DNA of 64,000 nt from Streptomyces sp. NRRL B-24484 (GTDB lineage Bacteria; Actinomycetota; Actinomycetes; Streptomycetales; Streptomycetaceae): NCBI RefSeq assembly GCF_000717715.1, contig NZ_JOAI01000047.1, forward strand, positions 1 through 64,000. The letters are read 5' to 3'. Of this stretch, positions 25,299-32,847 are shown piece by piece. How positions within the stretch are numbered: position 1 is the first letter of the stretch; each line of letters starts with the position of its first letter. The notes under the pieces were generated by a model that did no database searches, had not been told where the DNA came from, and was given only the letters and a program-made list of their open reading frames with translations. The position numbers and the translations under genes are program-made.

Positions 25299-25325
25299 CG
25301 TCGGACAGATCCTCGATGTCCGACG
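25299..25325 (+). promoter_or_regulatory. Leader hairpin of gvp transcript
   Basis: CGTCGGACA (25299-25307) and TGTCCGACG (25317-25325) form a perfect 9-bp stem with a 9-base loop, just downstream of the predicted transcript start and 37 bases before the first start codon. It could protect the 5' end or bind a regulator. Confidence 0.55.
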
Positions 25326-25362
25326 GATCGACGACGGGACTCCCGCCTCCGTAGGACACACC

Positions 25363-25776
25363 ATGAAGAACACGAAGCTTGCCGCAGCCGTCGGCGCGGG
25401 CTACCTCCTCGGGCCCTTCCACAAGGTTCGCTGGGCGATGGCCCTCGCGGGGATGGTCGCGGGCAAACGCATCACCACCGATCCGGCCGCGCTCCTCAGC
25501 GGGCTGCCCGAATCGTCGCCCCAGCTCCGGCAACTGGCCGGCAGCGTCCGCGGCGAACTCGCCGACGCCGGGCGGAAGGCGGCCGTCGCCGCGGCCGGCA
25601 ACCGCGTCGACGCGCTGACCGACTCGCTGCAGCGCCGGACGGAGTCCCTGCGCTCCGGGTCCGCCGACGGCGACGAGCCCGGCGACGAGGAACCCGAGGA
25701 CGAGTACGAGGAGGCACGCGAGGACGAGGATCCCGCTCCGCGTTCGCGTCGCCGCGTCCCGGCCGGGAGCCGGTGA
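25363..25776 (+). CDS. Gas-vesicle-cluster small protein (GvpT/GvpY-like position)
   Basis: The 137-residue protein starts at ATG 25363. A hydrophobic N-terminal segment (KLAAAVGAGYLLGPFHKVRWAM) is followed by a short helix, an amphipathic middle (ELADAGRKAAVAAAGNRVDALTDSLQRR) and a very acidic tail with a final Arg cluster. Similar proteins accompany streptomycete gvp genes. Function is unknown; a membrane-proximal assembly factor is possible. It is the first gene after the SigB-like promoter, 6 bases before the GvpA gene. Confidence 0.65.
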   Translation: MKNTKLAAAVGAGYLLGPFHKVRWAMALAGMVAGKRITTDPAALLSGLPESSPQLRQLAGSVRGELADAGRKAAVAAAGNRVDALTDSLQRRTESLRSGSADGDEPGDEEPEDEYEEAREDEDPAPRSRRRVPAGSR

Positions 25777-25782
25777 TCCGCC

Positions 25783-26121
25783 GTGTCCACCGTCGCCGCG
25801 CCGACCGGCCGCTACCTCGACCGGCCCCCGGCCGGGGGTCCGGCCGACGTCCTCGACCCGATCCTGGACAAGGGCCTGGTCATCGACGTCTACCTGCGGG
25901 TCTCCCTGGTGGGCATCGAGCTGCTGACGGTCGACGCCCGCATCGTCGTCGCCAGCGTCGACACCTACCTGCGCTTCGCCGAGGCGGCGAACCGTCTCGA
26001 CCCGGCCGACGGCAGGAGCCGGGGCACGCCCGAGCTGGTGCACCGCCTGCAGGGCGGCGGCACCGGGCACGGGACGGTCGGGCACGGCACGAAGCGCGCT
26101 CGGGGGGAGGAGGAGCGATGA
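25783..26121 (+). CDS. gvpA: Gas vesicle structural protein GvpA
   Basis: The 112-residue protein starts at GTG 25783. Residues about 24-68 ([46 protein letters not shown]) match the GvpA core closely: helix, two beta strands, helix. This core forms the ribbed protein shell. The typical GvpA protein is 70-80 residues; this one adds an N-terminal and a hydrophilic C-terminal extension of about 40 residues. Its stop overlaps the next start as ATGA. GvpJ also has this fold, but the [10 protein letters not shown] and [11 protein letters not shown] wording favours GvpA. Confidence 0.85.
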   Translation: MSTVAAPTGRYLDRPPAGGPADVLDPILDKGLVIDVYLRVSLVGIELLTVDARIVVASVDTYLRFAEAANRLDPADGRSRGTPELVHRLQGGGTGHGTVGHGTKRARGEEER

Positions 26122-26429
26122 GCGCCGCGCGGGCCGGCACGGGCGGCGGTGCCACCGCCCCGACCCGGGCCTGCTACGTCCACGGCACCGTGCCGGCCGG
26201 CACCCGGACCCCGGACGGAGTGCGGGGCGTCACCGATCCGCCCGCCCGGGTCGACGTGGTCGACCGCGGCCGGGTGGCGGAACCCCTGCCCACAGCAGCC
26301 GCCCCGCCGTGCGGCGCCGCTCGACCGTCCTCCGGGGCCGGCCGCGGGGCCTGCGGCCGGCCGGTGCTCCGCGCCCGCGCGGCGGGACACCCGTGGCGCG
26401 GGGGACCCGCCCGGTACCCGGAGGTGTGA
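26118..26429 (+). pseudogene. gvpF: Truncated GvpF remnant
   Basis: The frame starts at ATG 26118 within an ATGA overlap and encodes 103 residues. Residues about 18-55 (CYVHGTVPAGTRTPDGVRGVTDPP then VDVVDRGRVAEPL) fit the N-terminus of GvpF/GvpL proteins. After that the sequence becomes low-complexity Ala/Arg/Pro/Gly with no trace of the remaining roughly 180-200 residues in any of the three frames before gvpO. GvpF normally chaperones GvpA and is essential in model systems. Either this is a decayed gene or a short protein has been kept; the full-length GvpL downstream might take over. Confidence 0.65.
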
Positions 26430-26432
26430 GCC

Positions 26433-26999
26433 GTGGCCGTCCGCACTCCCCGGCCCGCCGACGGCGGCGACCCGGACCGTCCGGTCGAGCGCCGGCCGCG
26501 TCGGACACCCCCGGCCGAGCCCCCGCCCGACCGCCCGGTCCGTGATGACCGGCCCGAACGCCGGACCCGCCGGTCCGCCACCGGGCCGGACGCCGCGGAG
26601 AAGAGCCCCGCGCGCCGCCGGACCGCCGGCGAACCGACCCGCCCCGTACGCCGCCGGAGCGACGGGACTCCCGACCGCTCCCCCGACCCGGCGCGGTCCG
26701 CGGAGGGGCCGCCGCGGCGCCGCCCGTCGGACGGGAGGCTGACGGCCCGTCGGGCCGCGGCGGTGGCCGCCGCGGACGTCGGCGACCTCACCGGCCGCAC
26801 GCCCGAGGGCATCACCTCGATCGACCGCACCGACGACGGCTGGCGGATCGGCGTCGAGGTGATGGAGTCCCGCCGCGTCCCCGACTCCACCGACATCCTC
26901 GCCGTCTACCTGGTCGCCCTCGACGACGACGGCGACCTGGTCTCCTACCGCCGTGAACGCCGCTACTACCGCGGCAGGCCCGAGGAGGACTCGCCATGA
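26433..26999 (+). CDS. gvpO: Gas vesicle protein GvpO with long disordered N-terminus
   Basis: The 188-residue protein starts at GTG 26433, 3 bases after the GvpF remnant. Residues 1-95 are Arg/Pro/Asp-rich and look disordered. The GvpO domain fills the rest: RRAAAVAAADVGDLTGRTPEGITSI, DDGWRIGVEVMESRRVPDSTDILAVYLVALDDDGDLVSYRRERRYYRG. GvpO is required for vesicle formation in haloarchaea and conserved in streptomycete clusters. In S. coelicolor gvpO stands before gvpA; here it is after the GvpF remnant. Its stop overlaps gvpJ (ATGA). Confidence 0.85.
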   Translation: MAVRTPRPADGGDPDRPVERRPRRTPPAEPPPDRPVRDDRPERRTRRSATGPDAAEKSPARRRTAGEPTRPVRRRSDGTPDRSPDPARSAEGPPRRRPSDGRLTARRAAAVAAADVGDLTGRTPEGITSIDRTDDGWRIGVEVMESRRVPDSTDILAVYLVALDDDGDLVSYRRERRYYRGRPEEDSP

Positions 27000-27469
27000 C
27001 CGAGCCGACCGCCCGACCCGGGGACCGGTTCCTTGCCGCGCAGTCCCGCGGCCCCGGCGGGCAGCCCGCCAACCTCGCGGACCTGCTGGAACGCGTCCTG
27101 GACAAGGGCATCGTGATCGCGGGCGACATCCGGGTGAACCTGCTGGACATCGAACTGCTCACGATCAAGATCCGCCTGTTGATCGCCTCCGTCGACCGTG
27201 CCCGCGAGATGGGCATCGACTGGTGGGAACACGACCCCTCCCTCTCGTCCGGGAAGCGGGACCTCGCCCTGGAGAACCGCCGTCTGCGCGAACGCATCGG
27301 CGAACTGGAGGCGGGCCGCAGCGGCCGGCGGACGGTCGGGACTGCCGCGGAGCACGAGGACGACGGGTACGAGGACGACGCTTACGAGGACGGGGCGCAC
27401 GGGAGCCGAGAGTACGAGGACCGAGAGGCGCCGCCCGTCCGGCGCCGCCGCCCGAGGAGCACGTCATGA
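26996..27469 (+). CDS. gvpJ: Gas vesicle protein GvpJ
   Basis: The 157-residue protein starts at ATG 26996. The GvpA-fold core is at about 26-66 (LADLLERVLDKGIVIAGDIRVNLLDIELLTIKIRLLIASVDRA), followed by GIDWWEHDPSLSS, typical of GvpJ in streptomycetes, a helical segment and an acidic/Tyr-rich then Arg-rich tail. GvpJ is a minor shell protein thought to shape or nucleate vesicle tips. ATGA overlaps join it to gvpO and gvpL. Confidence 0.85.
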   Translation: MTEPTARPGDRFLAAQSRGPGGQPANLADLLERVLDKGIVIAGDIRVNLLDIELLTIKIRLLIASVDRAREMGIDWWEHDPSLSSGKRDLALENRRLRERIGELEAGRSGRRTVGTAAEHEDDGYEDDAYEDGAHGSREYEDREAPPVRRRRPRSTS

Positions 27470-28389
27470 CCGCACCCGACCTCACCTGGCTCTACGCGGT
27501 GATCCACGACGCCGGGGACGGAGCCCTCGACGGCCTTACCGGGGTCGCGGGCGAGCCGCTGCGCACGCTCACCGCCCCCGGACTCGTCCTGGTCGTGGGC
27601 TCGGTGCCGCGCAGCGGCTTCGACGAACGGTCCCTGCAGCAGCGCCTGACCGACCTGCAGTGGCTGGAGACCGCCGTCCGGGCGCACCACAAGGTGATCG
27701 CCGAACTCGCCCGCAGCGGCCGCACCCTGCCGCTGCGCTTCGCCACCCTCTACCGCGACGACCGCGGCGCCGCCGCCTTCCTCCGCGGCGCGGGTCCCCG
27801 CCTGCGGGCCGCCCTGGAGCGGGTCGCCGACCGTGCGGAGTGGGGAGTGAAGGCCTACCTCGCCGGCTCCGCCGCCGCACCCGCCGACATCCCGGCACCC
27901 GCCGACCGCCCCGGCACCGCCTACCTGCTGCGCCGCCGTGCCCAACGCGACTCCCTGGCCCGGCGGTTCGACGAGGCCATGGACGGCGCCCGGGAGATCC
28001 ACGCGGCGCTCGCCGCCCGCGCGGGCCGGGCCGCGGAGCACCCGCTGCAGTCCGCCGAGGCCAGCGGCCGGACGGACCCGATGCTGCTCAACGGCGCCTA
28101 CCTGGTCGACCAGGCACGGGTCGCCGAGTTCGGCGCCGCCGTCACCGAACTCGGCCGCCGCTTCCCCGGCCTCCGCCTGGAGCTCACCGGCCCGTGGCCG
28201 CCGTACTCCTTCGCCGACCTCGACACCGAAGCCGACCCTGCATCCGGCACCGGCACCGGCGACGGGCCCGCCACCGCGGTCGGCGGTCGGGCGACCGGGC
28301 GGACCGCGCGACGCCCCGGGCCGCCGGAGCCCCGGTCCGGCGAACAGCCCGCGCCGGTCGCGCCGGTCGCGCCGGCCGAGGGCGGGTGA
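27466..28389 (+). CDS. gvpL: Gas vesicle protein GvpL/GvpF family
   Basis: The 307-residue protein starts at ATG 27466 in an ATGA overlap. Residues 1-260 cover the GvpL/F family: WLYAVIHDAGDG, PGLVLVVGSVPRSGFDERSLQQRLTDLQWLE, VRAHHKVIAELARSGRTLPLRFATLYRDD, EWGVKAYL and LELTGPWPPYSFADLD. The last about 45 residues are a low-complexity Gly/Thr/Pro/Arg tail. These proteins bind GvpA and other Gvps to start assembly. It is the only intact GvpF/L member here. Confidence 0.9.
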   Translation: MTAPDLTWLYAVIHDAGDGALDGLTGVAGEPLRTLTAPGLVLVVGSVPRSGFDERSLQQRLTDLQWLETAVRAHHKVIAELARSGRTLPLRFATLYRDDRGAAAFLRGAGPRLRAALERVADRAEWGVKAYLAGSAAAPADIPAPADRPGTAYLLRRRAQRDSLARRFDEAMDGAREIHAALAARAGRAAEHPLQSAEASGRTDPMLLNGAYLVDQARVAEFGAAVTELGRRFPGLRLELTGPWPPYSFADLDTEADPASGTGTGDGPATAVGGRATGRTARRPGPPEPRSGEQPAPVAPVAPAEGG

Positions 28390-28395
28390 ACGGGG

Positions 28396-28659
28396 GTGAC
28401 AGGGGCAGCCGAGCCGGTCCGGGCGGTCACGTACCCGGTGGACGAGCGCAGGATCGCCCTGGTCGACCTGCTCGACCGGCTGCTCGCCGGCGGCGTGGTC
28501 GTCGCGGGCGAGATCACCCTCTCCATCGCGGACGTCGACCTCGTCCGGATCAGTCTGCGGGCGCTGATCGCCTCGGTCGGCACCCTCGCCGCCGCCGACG
28601 AGGAGCACGCGCCCCAGCGGCAGCACACGCCGATGCCGTACACCGGGGAGGGGCCGTGA
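28396..28659 (+). CDS. gvpS: Gas vesicle protein GvpS (GvpA-fold minor protein)
   Basis: The 87-residue protein starts at GTG 28396. Residues 22-65 (LVDLLDRLLAGGVVVAGEITLSIADVDLVRISLRALIASV) have the GvpA-like helix-strand-strand-helix pattern but diverged, as in GvpS/GvpM. The position between gvpL and gvpK matches gvpS of S. coelicolor. The symbol is assigned by position and pattern. Confidence 0.75.
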   Translation: MTGAAEPVRAVTYPVDERRIALVDLLDRLLAGGVVVAGEITLSIADVDLVRISLRALIASVGTLAAADEEHAPQRQHTPMPYTGEGP

Positions 28660-28973
28660 CCGCGCCGGGAGGGGACCGCGGGCCGCGCGCCGTGGGGCCG
28701 GGCCGCCGGATCGAGCTGGACCCGGAGTCGGTGGGCCGGGACCTCGCCGCGCTCGTGCTGACCGTGGTCGAGCTGCTGCGGCAGTTGATGGAGCGTCAGG
28801 CGCTGCGCCGGATCGACGTGGGCGACCTCTCGGAGGACCGGATCGAGGAGATGGGCCGCACGCTGATGGCGCTGGAGGAGCGGATGGACGAGCTCCGCGA
28901 GCACTTCGGGCTGACGCCCGAGGACCTGAACATCGACCTCGGGCCGCTGGGCCCGCTGCTCTCCCCGGACTGA
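28656..28973 (+). CDS. gvpK: Gas vesicle protein GvpK
   Basis: The 105-residue protein starts at GTG 28656 (GTGA overlap with gvpS). It is strongly GvpK-like: RIELDPESVGRDLAALVLTVVELLRQLMERQALRRID, then LSEDRIEEMGRTLMALEERMDELREHFGLTPEDLNIDLGPLG. It is soluble, helical and part of the assembly machinery. Last gene of the cluster; the neighbour is convergent 55 bases away. Confidence 0.93.
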   Translation: MTAPGGDRGPRAVGPGRRIELDPESVGRDLAALVLTVVELLRQLMERQALRRIDVGDLSEDRIEEMGRTLMALEERMDELREHFGLTPEDLNIDLGPLGPLLSPD

Positions 28974-29028
28974 CCCCGCGGGCCGTCCGTCCTGGCCCCG
29001 GCCGCGCCGCCGGGCGGCAGTGCCGGGT

Positions 29029-29331
29029 TCAGTCGGCACACTCCTTGCAGATCGGCTGCCCCTTGGAGTTCTCACCGGCGAGCTGGCTGCGGTGCCGCAC
29101 CATGAAGCAGCTCGCGCAGGTGAACTCGTCCTGCTGCTTCGGCAGGACCTGCACGGTCAGTTCCTCGCCCGACAGGTCCGCGCCCGGCAGTTCGAGCCCC
29201 TCGGCCGCGTCGAACTCGTCGACGTCGACCTTGCCGTCGGCCCGCTCCGCCCGGTGTGCCTTGAGCTCCTCGATGCTGTCGTCGGAGCTCTCGTCGTCGC
29301 CCTTGCGGGGGGCGTCGTAGTCGGTGGCCAC
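29029..29331 (-). CDS. DUF4193-family zinc-ribbon protein
   Basis: The 100-residue protein starts at GTG 29331 (MATDYDAPRKGDDESSDDS). An acidic N-terminal half is followed by a four-Cys zinc ribbon: FTCASCFMVRHRSQLA and PICKECAD at the very C-terminus. This is the standard actinobacterial DUF4193 layout and length. The family is nearly universal in actinobacteria and of unproven function. It runs convergent to gvpK. Confidence 0.93.
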   Translation of the reverse strand: MATDYDAPRKGDDESSDDSIEELKAHRAERADGKVDVDEFDAAEGLELPGADLSGEELTVQVLPKQQDEFTCASCFMVRHRSQLAGENSKGQPICKECAD

Positions 29332-29433
29332 GGTGTCGTCCCTTCGTGGACTGGTTGACCTCGGGAGAGACCAGCCTGCCTCCGGAGCCCGTCCCGCGCA
29401 CCCGCTGGACGGCACCCGGTGAGGCCGGGCGGA

Positions 29434-30693
29434 TCAGAGCCGGACGGCGACCAGCGCGATGTCGTCCGTGCCCTGCTCGTCGTCCGCGCCGAGGTCGGCG
29501 AGCACCGCGTCCGCGAGCGCCTCCGGTTCGAGGCGGCGGTGCCGGGCGGCGCTTGCGGTGAGCCGGTCGAGCCCCACGTCGATGTCCTCGCCGCGCCGCT
29601 CGATCAGGCCGTCGGTGTACAGCACCAGGGTGGCACCCGGCCGGTACCCGGCGGCGGCCTCGGAGCGCGGGATCTCGTTCTCCCAGGCGCCGAGCGGCGG
29701 ATCGGTCGCCCCGTCCAGCACCCGGACGGAGCCGTCCGCGTCGACGAGCACCGGTGGCGGGTGCCCGGCGCTGCTGTACCGGACGGTGCGGGTGGAGCGG
29801 TCGACGACGGTCTGCACCGCGGTCGTCGACAGGGCGCCCTCGACCGTCACCGCGTAGCGGGCCAGGGTCTTCAGCGCCTGCGCCGGCTGCCGGGTGGCGC
29901 GCAGGGCGGCGTTGAGCGCGCTGTGCAGCCGGCCCATGATCCCGGCCGCCTCCAGCCCGTGGCCGACCACGTCGCCGACCGCCACCCCGAGCTGTGCCCG
30001 GTCCAGGTCGACCAGGTCGTACCAGTCGCCGCACACGTTCAGCGTCCGGGTCGCCGGACGGTAGCGGACCGCCGCGAACGAGCGGTGCGCGGGCGGCACC
30101 GCGGGCAGCAGCGACCGCTGCAGGGTCAGCGCCACCTCGCGCTCGCGGGCGTGCGCCTGCCGCAGTTCCTCGTTGAGGTCGGCGAGCTCCTGGGCCCGGG
30201 CCAGCAGGTCCGCCGCCATGTGCGCCTCCCGGGTGAGGCCGGTCAGCACCGCGCCGTCCGCGGGGCCCCGGCCGTCCAGGATGCCGCGGACCAGCGCGGT
30301 GACCTCCTCCACCCGGTGCACGATCGCGACCACCTCGCCCGCCGCGCCGAGCACCGGCGTGTTCAGGGTGCTCCAGTAGCGCTCGTCGAACACCCCGGGC
30401 CGGTCGGCGCGGTCGACGCCGTACTTCTGCAGCGGCATGCTGTCGCTCTGCCGGGTGGCGAGGACCCGCTCCAGCGAGGCGCGGAGCGGTACGGCGCCTG
30501 AGTCGTCGCCGTGCGCCGGATCACCGGGGAAGACCTCGAAGAGGAGACGGCCCACCAGCTCCTCGCGCCTGCGGCCGGACACCCGCAGATAGGCCTCGTT
30601 GGCGTCCGCCATCACCAGGCCGGGGGTCAGGACGACCATGGGGCTGGGCGTCGCCCGGAACGCCGCCCCGTAGTCCACAGCCGGCGCGTCCAC
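29434..30693 (-). CDS. PAS-linked PP2C/SpoIIE-type serine phosphatase
   Basis: The 419-residue protein starts at GTG 30693. The N-terminal PAS domain (about residues 10-130) has ATPSPMVVLTPGLVMADANEAYLRVSGRRREELVGR and a PAC-like end. A coiled-coil linker follows (AHMAADLLARAQELADLNEELRQAHARER). The PP2C phosphatase (about 200-419) has CGDWYDLVDLD, GDVVGHGLEAAGIMGRLH, TLVLYTDGLIERRG and GTDDIALVAVRL with the metal-binding Asp residues. Such proteins dephosphorylate anti-anti-sigma factors and so release stress sigma factors. The gvp cluster nearby has a SigB-like promoter, so a link is attractive but unproven. Confidence 0.92.
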   Translation of the reverse strand: MDAPAVDYGAAFRATPSPMVVLTPGLVMADANEAYLRVSGRRREELVGRLLFEVFPGDPAHGDDSGAVPLRASLERVLATRQSDSMPLQKYGVDRADRPGVFDERYWSTLNTPVLGAAGEVVAIVHRVEEVTALVRGILDGRGPADGAVLTGLTREAHMAADLLARAQELADLNEELRQAHAREREVALTLQRSLLPAVPPAHRSFAAVRYRPATRTLNVCGDWYDLVDLDRAQLGVAVGDVVGHGLEAAGIMGRLHSALNAALRATRQPAQALKTLARYAVTVEGALSTTAVQTVVDRSTRTVRYSSAGHPPPVLVDADGSVRVLDGATDPPLGAWENEIPRSEAAAGYRPGATLVLYTDGLIERRGEDIDVGLDRLTASAARHRRLEPEALADAVLADLGADDEQGTDDIALVAVRL

Positions 30694-30862
30694 ACCCCTC
30701 CTCGGTGGTGATCATCCCGTGGGTGCCCTCAATCTACGCCCGTCATGTGCGTCCCGCCCGGTGCCGGGTGCCCGGGGACGGACCGGTGCGGTCCGGGTTC
30801 ACCGCGGGCTCCGTGCACGACTCGTGCCGCAGGCCCGGCGCCCGGCGATGCAGCAGGGAAAC

Positions 30863-30898
30863 GGGTCCGGCGGCCCCGTCGTGGGGGCCGCCGGACCC
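30863..30898 (-). terminator. Strong hairpin ending the SWIM/VWA/MoxR unit
   Basis: A perfect 15-bp stem (30863-30877 with 30884-30898) with a 6-base loop lies 9 bases beyond the stop of the SWIM gene. The rest of 30694-30862, between it and the phosphatase start, shows nothing else. Confidence 0.8.
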
Positions 30899-30906
30899 GG
30901 ACCGGC

Positions 30907-32847
30907 TCAGCCGGCTGCGGCCTCGCGGACGTGCCAGGTCGCCCGGACGAGCTCGCGCTCCGCAGCCGTGAGGTGCAGGGCCGCGGCCAGCCACTGCTCT
31001 GCGTAGCGGTCGGCGTTCGGGTCGCCGAGCCGGCCGAAGACGTCCCGCTGCCGGCGGTCGGCCTCCTCGGCGAGGGCCGTGGACAGCCCGGCCGCCGTGC
31101 GGAACCCGGTGCGCCGCAGCGCCGCGGCGTCCGTCCGGGCACCGCCGCTGCGCGCCGCCTCGGCGACCGCGCGCCGCCCGCCCGCGACCGCCAGCTCGAC
31201 CTGGCGGCGGACCCGCCACAGCGGAGAGTCGCCCAGCGGGTCGGGCCCCGCGGACACCGGCCCCGGCAGCTGGGGCCCGTCCCCGTCCGGGGCGGGCACG
31301 TGGGTGCCCTGGAGCAGGTCGTAGCCGAGGTCGGCCCGGCCCTGCCACTCGGCCGGCAGCCGCAGCGTGTACGCGGCCCCGGCGACGGGTGCCACCGCCA
31401 GCGGACGCAGGGTGGCTGCCCGGTCCGGGTCGACCCGGGCGAGCACCCGCAGCCGCAGGCCGGGGTGGGCGCCGATCCGGGTCAGGTTGGCGGTGTGCGC
31501 CAGGTCCGGGTGGCGGTTGACGGCGACCAGCCGGACGAGCGGGCCGTGCGGCTCGCCGGTGGTCCCGTCCACCTCGCGGGCGAGCACGCTGTCGGCGGAC
31601 GCGCCGAGCACCACCAGCTCGCAGCCGACCGGCCGGCGCAGCAGCTCGGTCTGCTCCGGGTCGGCCAGCGGGCCGTCGGCGAGCCGCTCGGCGACGGCCT
31701 CCGCCAGCGGGCGGGCGAACAGCTCCGCGAGCGGGCCGGAGCCCCAGTCCATCCCGCCCACCGGATTGGCCCGGACCCCGCGGCCCGAGCCGAGCCGGCC
31801 GTCCGCGGACACGGTGGCGCCCGAGATCAGCAGGCCGCCGCGGGACAGCTGGGAGTGGTCCAGGGCCGCCGCGCCGACCGAGACCGGTGCGGTGCCCGCG
31901 CCACGGGCGCGGGACGGGCCGCCGGGCTTGATGTCGGCGATCGACACCCAGCGGCCGTCCTCGGTGACCAGGTGGGTCACCACGCCGCCGTAGCCGGTGG
32001 CGGTCAGCACCGGCTCGCGGCAGACGCCGTGCACCCGCAGCGCGCCGCCCGGCTTGTACGCCCGGCGGGCGGTGCCGAGCACCGCCCGGTCGGCCGGGCC
32101 GGAGCGCAGCAGCGCCGTGGTGAGCAGCAGTTCGCGCAGCGCCGCCGCGAGGTCGGCGGTGCGGTGGCTGCTGTAGCGGGCGCGGGCGCTGCGCAGGCCG
32201 CGGACCACCCGCAGCGCGGCCGCCTCGGCGCGGTGCAGGTCGGCCAGCCGTGCGGTGTGCGCGGCCCGCAGCAGTTCGGCCTGCGGGACGGCCCCGGCCG
32301 CGGGCACGCCGGCGGCGAGCGCCGCCGCGGCGGCCGCCCACAGTCCGGCGGCGGCCTGCACCTGGGCGGGCGTCGGCTCGACGGTGGCGGGCGGCTCCGG
32401 CGCGGCGGCCGGGGCGGGTTCGGCCCCGGCCGTCCCTGCGGCCGCCGTCGTCGCCGGAGCCGCATCCGGCTCGGCCTGCTCCGCGGGCCCGGCCGGTGCC
32501 GCGGCGCCGGCGGCGGGCGGGTCGGCGATCGGGCAGCAGCCGAGCACCGCCGCCCGGTGCAGGCAGCGCGGGGCGAGCAGACAGCTGCACCGCGCCTGCC
32601 CCTCCTCGGTCACCGCGCCGTCCGGGCCGGGCAGCAGGGTGACCACGGCGTCCTCGCCGCACCGGACGCCGACGCCCGGGCCGTCCGCGGCCGGGGCGAC
32701 GGGCAGGGCGGCGTACTGCTCGATCGCCGCGTCGAGCTTCTTGCGCAGACGGGACGTCAGCGACTCCACCGCGGCCGCCAGCACCTCGGGTGCGACGGGC
32801 GGCAGCTGGAGGTCCTCGGCAGCGGTCATCGCCTGTACTCCGGTCAT
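30907..32847 (-). CDS. SWIM zinc-finger protein (YehQ-like)
   Basis: The 646-residue protein starts at ATG 32847, overlapping the upstream stop as ATGA; ATG 32829 is also possible. The SWIM motif C-x-C-x5-C-x-H is Cys87, Cys89, Cys95 and His97 (CSCLLAPRCLH). An Ala/Pro-rich linker (about 105-160) leads to a large C-terminal region with beta-rich GYGGVVTHLVTEDGRWVSI, GGLLISGATVSADGRLGSGRG and a final helical part. SWIM fingers bind DNA or protein. Relatives occur next to MoxR/VWA genes, as E. coli YehQ does. Last gene of the five-gene block. Confidence 0.85.
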   Translation of the reverse strand: MTGVQAMTAAEDLQLPPVAPEVLAAAVESLTSRLRKKLDAAIEQYAALPVAPAADGPGVGVRCGEDAVVTLLPGPDGAVTEEGQARCSCLLAPRCLHRAAVLGCCPIADPPAAGAAAPAGPAEQAEPDAAPATTAAAGTAGAEPAPAAAPEPPATVEPTPAQVQAAAGLWAAAAAALAAGVPAAGAVPQAELLRAAHTARLADLHRAEAAALRVVRGLRSARARYSSHRTADLAAALRELLLTTALLRSGPADRAVLGTARRAYKPGGALRVHGVCREPVLTATGYGGVVTHLVTEDGRWVSIADIKPGGPSRARGAGTAPVSVGAAALDHSQLSRGGLLISGATVSADGRLGSGRGVRANPVGGMDWGSGPLAELFARPLAEAVAERLADGPLADPEQTELLRRPVGCELVVLGASADSVLAREVDGTTGEPHGPLVRLVAVNRHPDLAHTANLTRIGAHPGLRLRVLARVDPDRAATLRPLAVAPVAGAAYTLRLPAEWQGRADLGYDLLQGTHVPAPDGDGPQLPGPVSAGPDPLGDSPLWRVRRQVELAVAGGRRAVAEAARSGGARTDAAALRRTGFRTAAGLSTALAEEADRRQRDVFGRLGDPNADRYAEQWLAAALHLTAAERELVRATWHVREAAAG

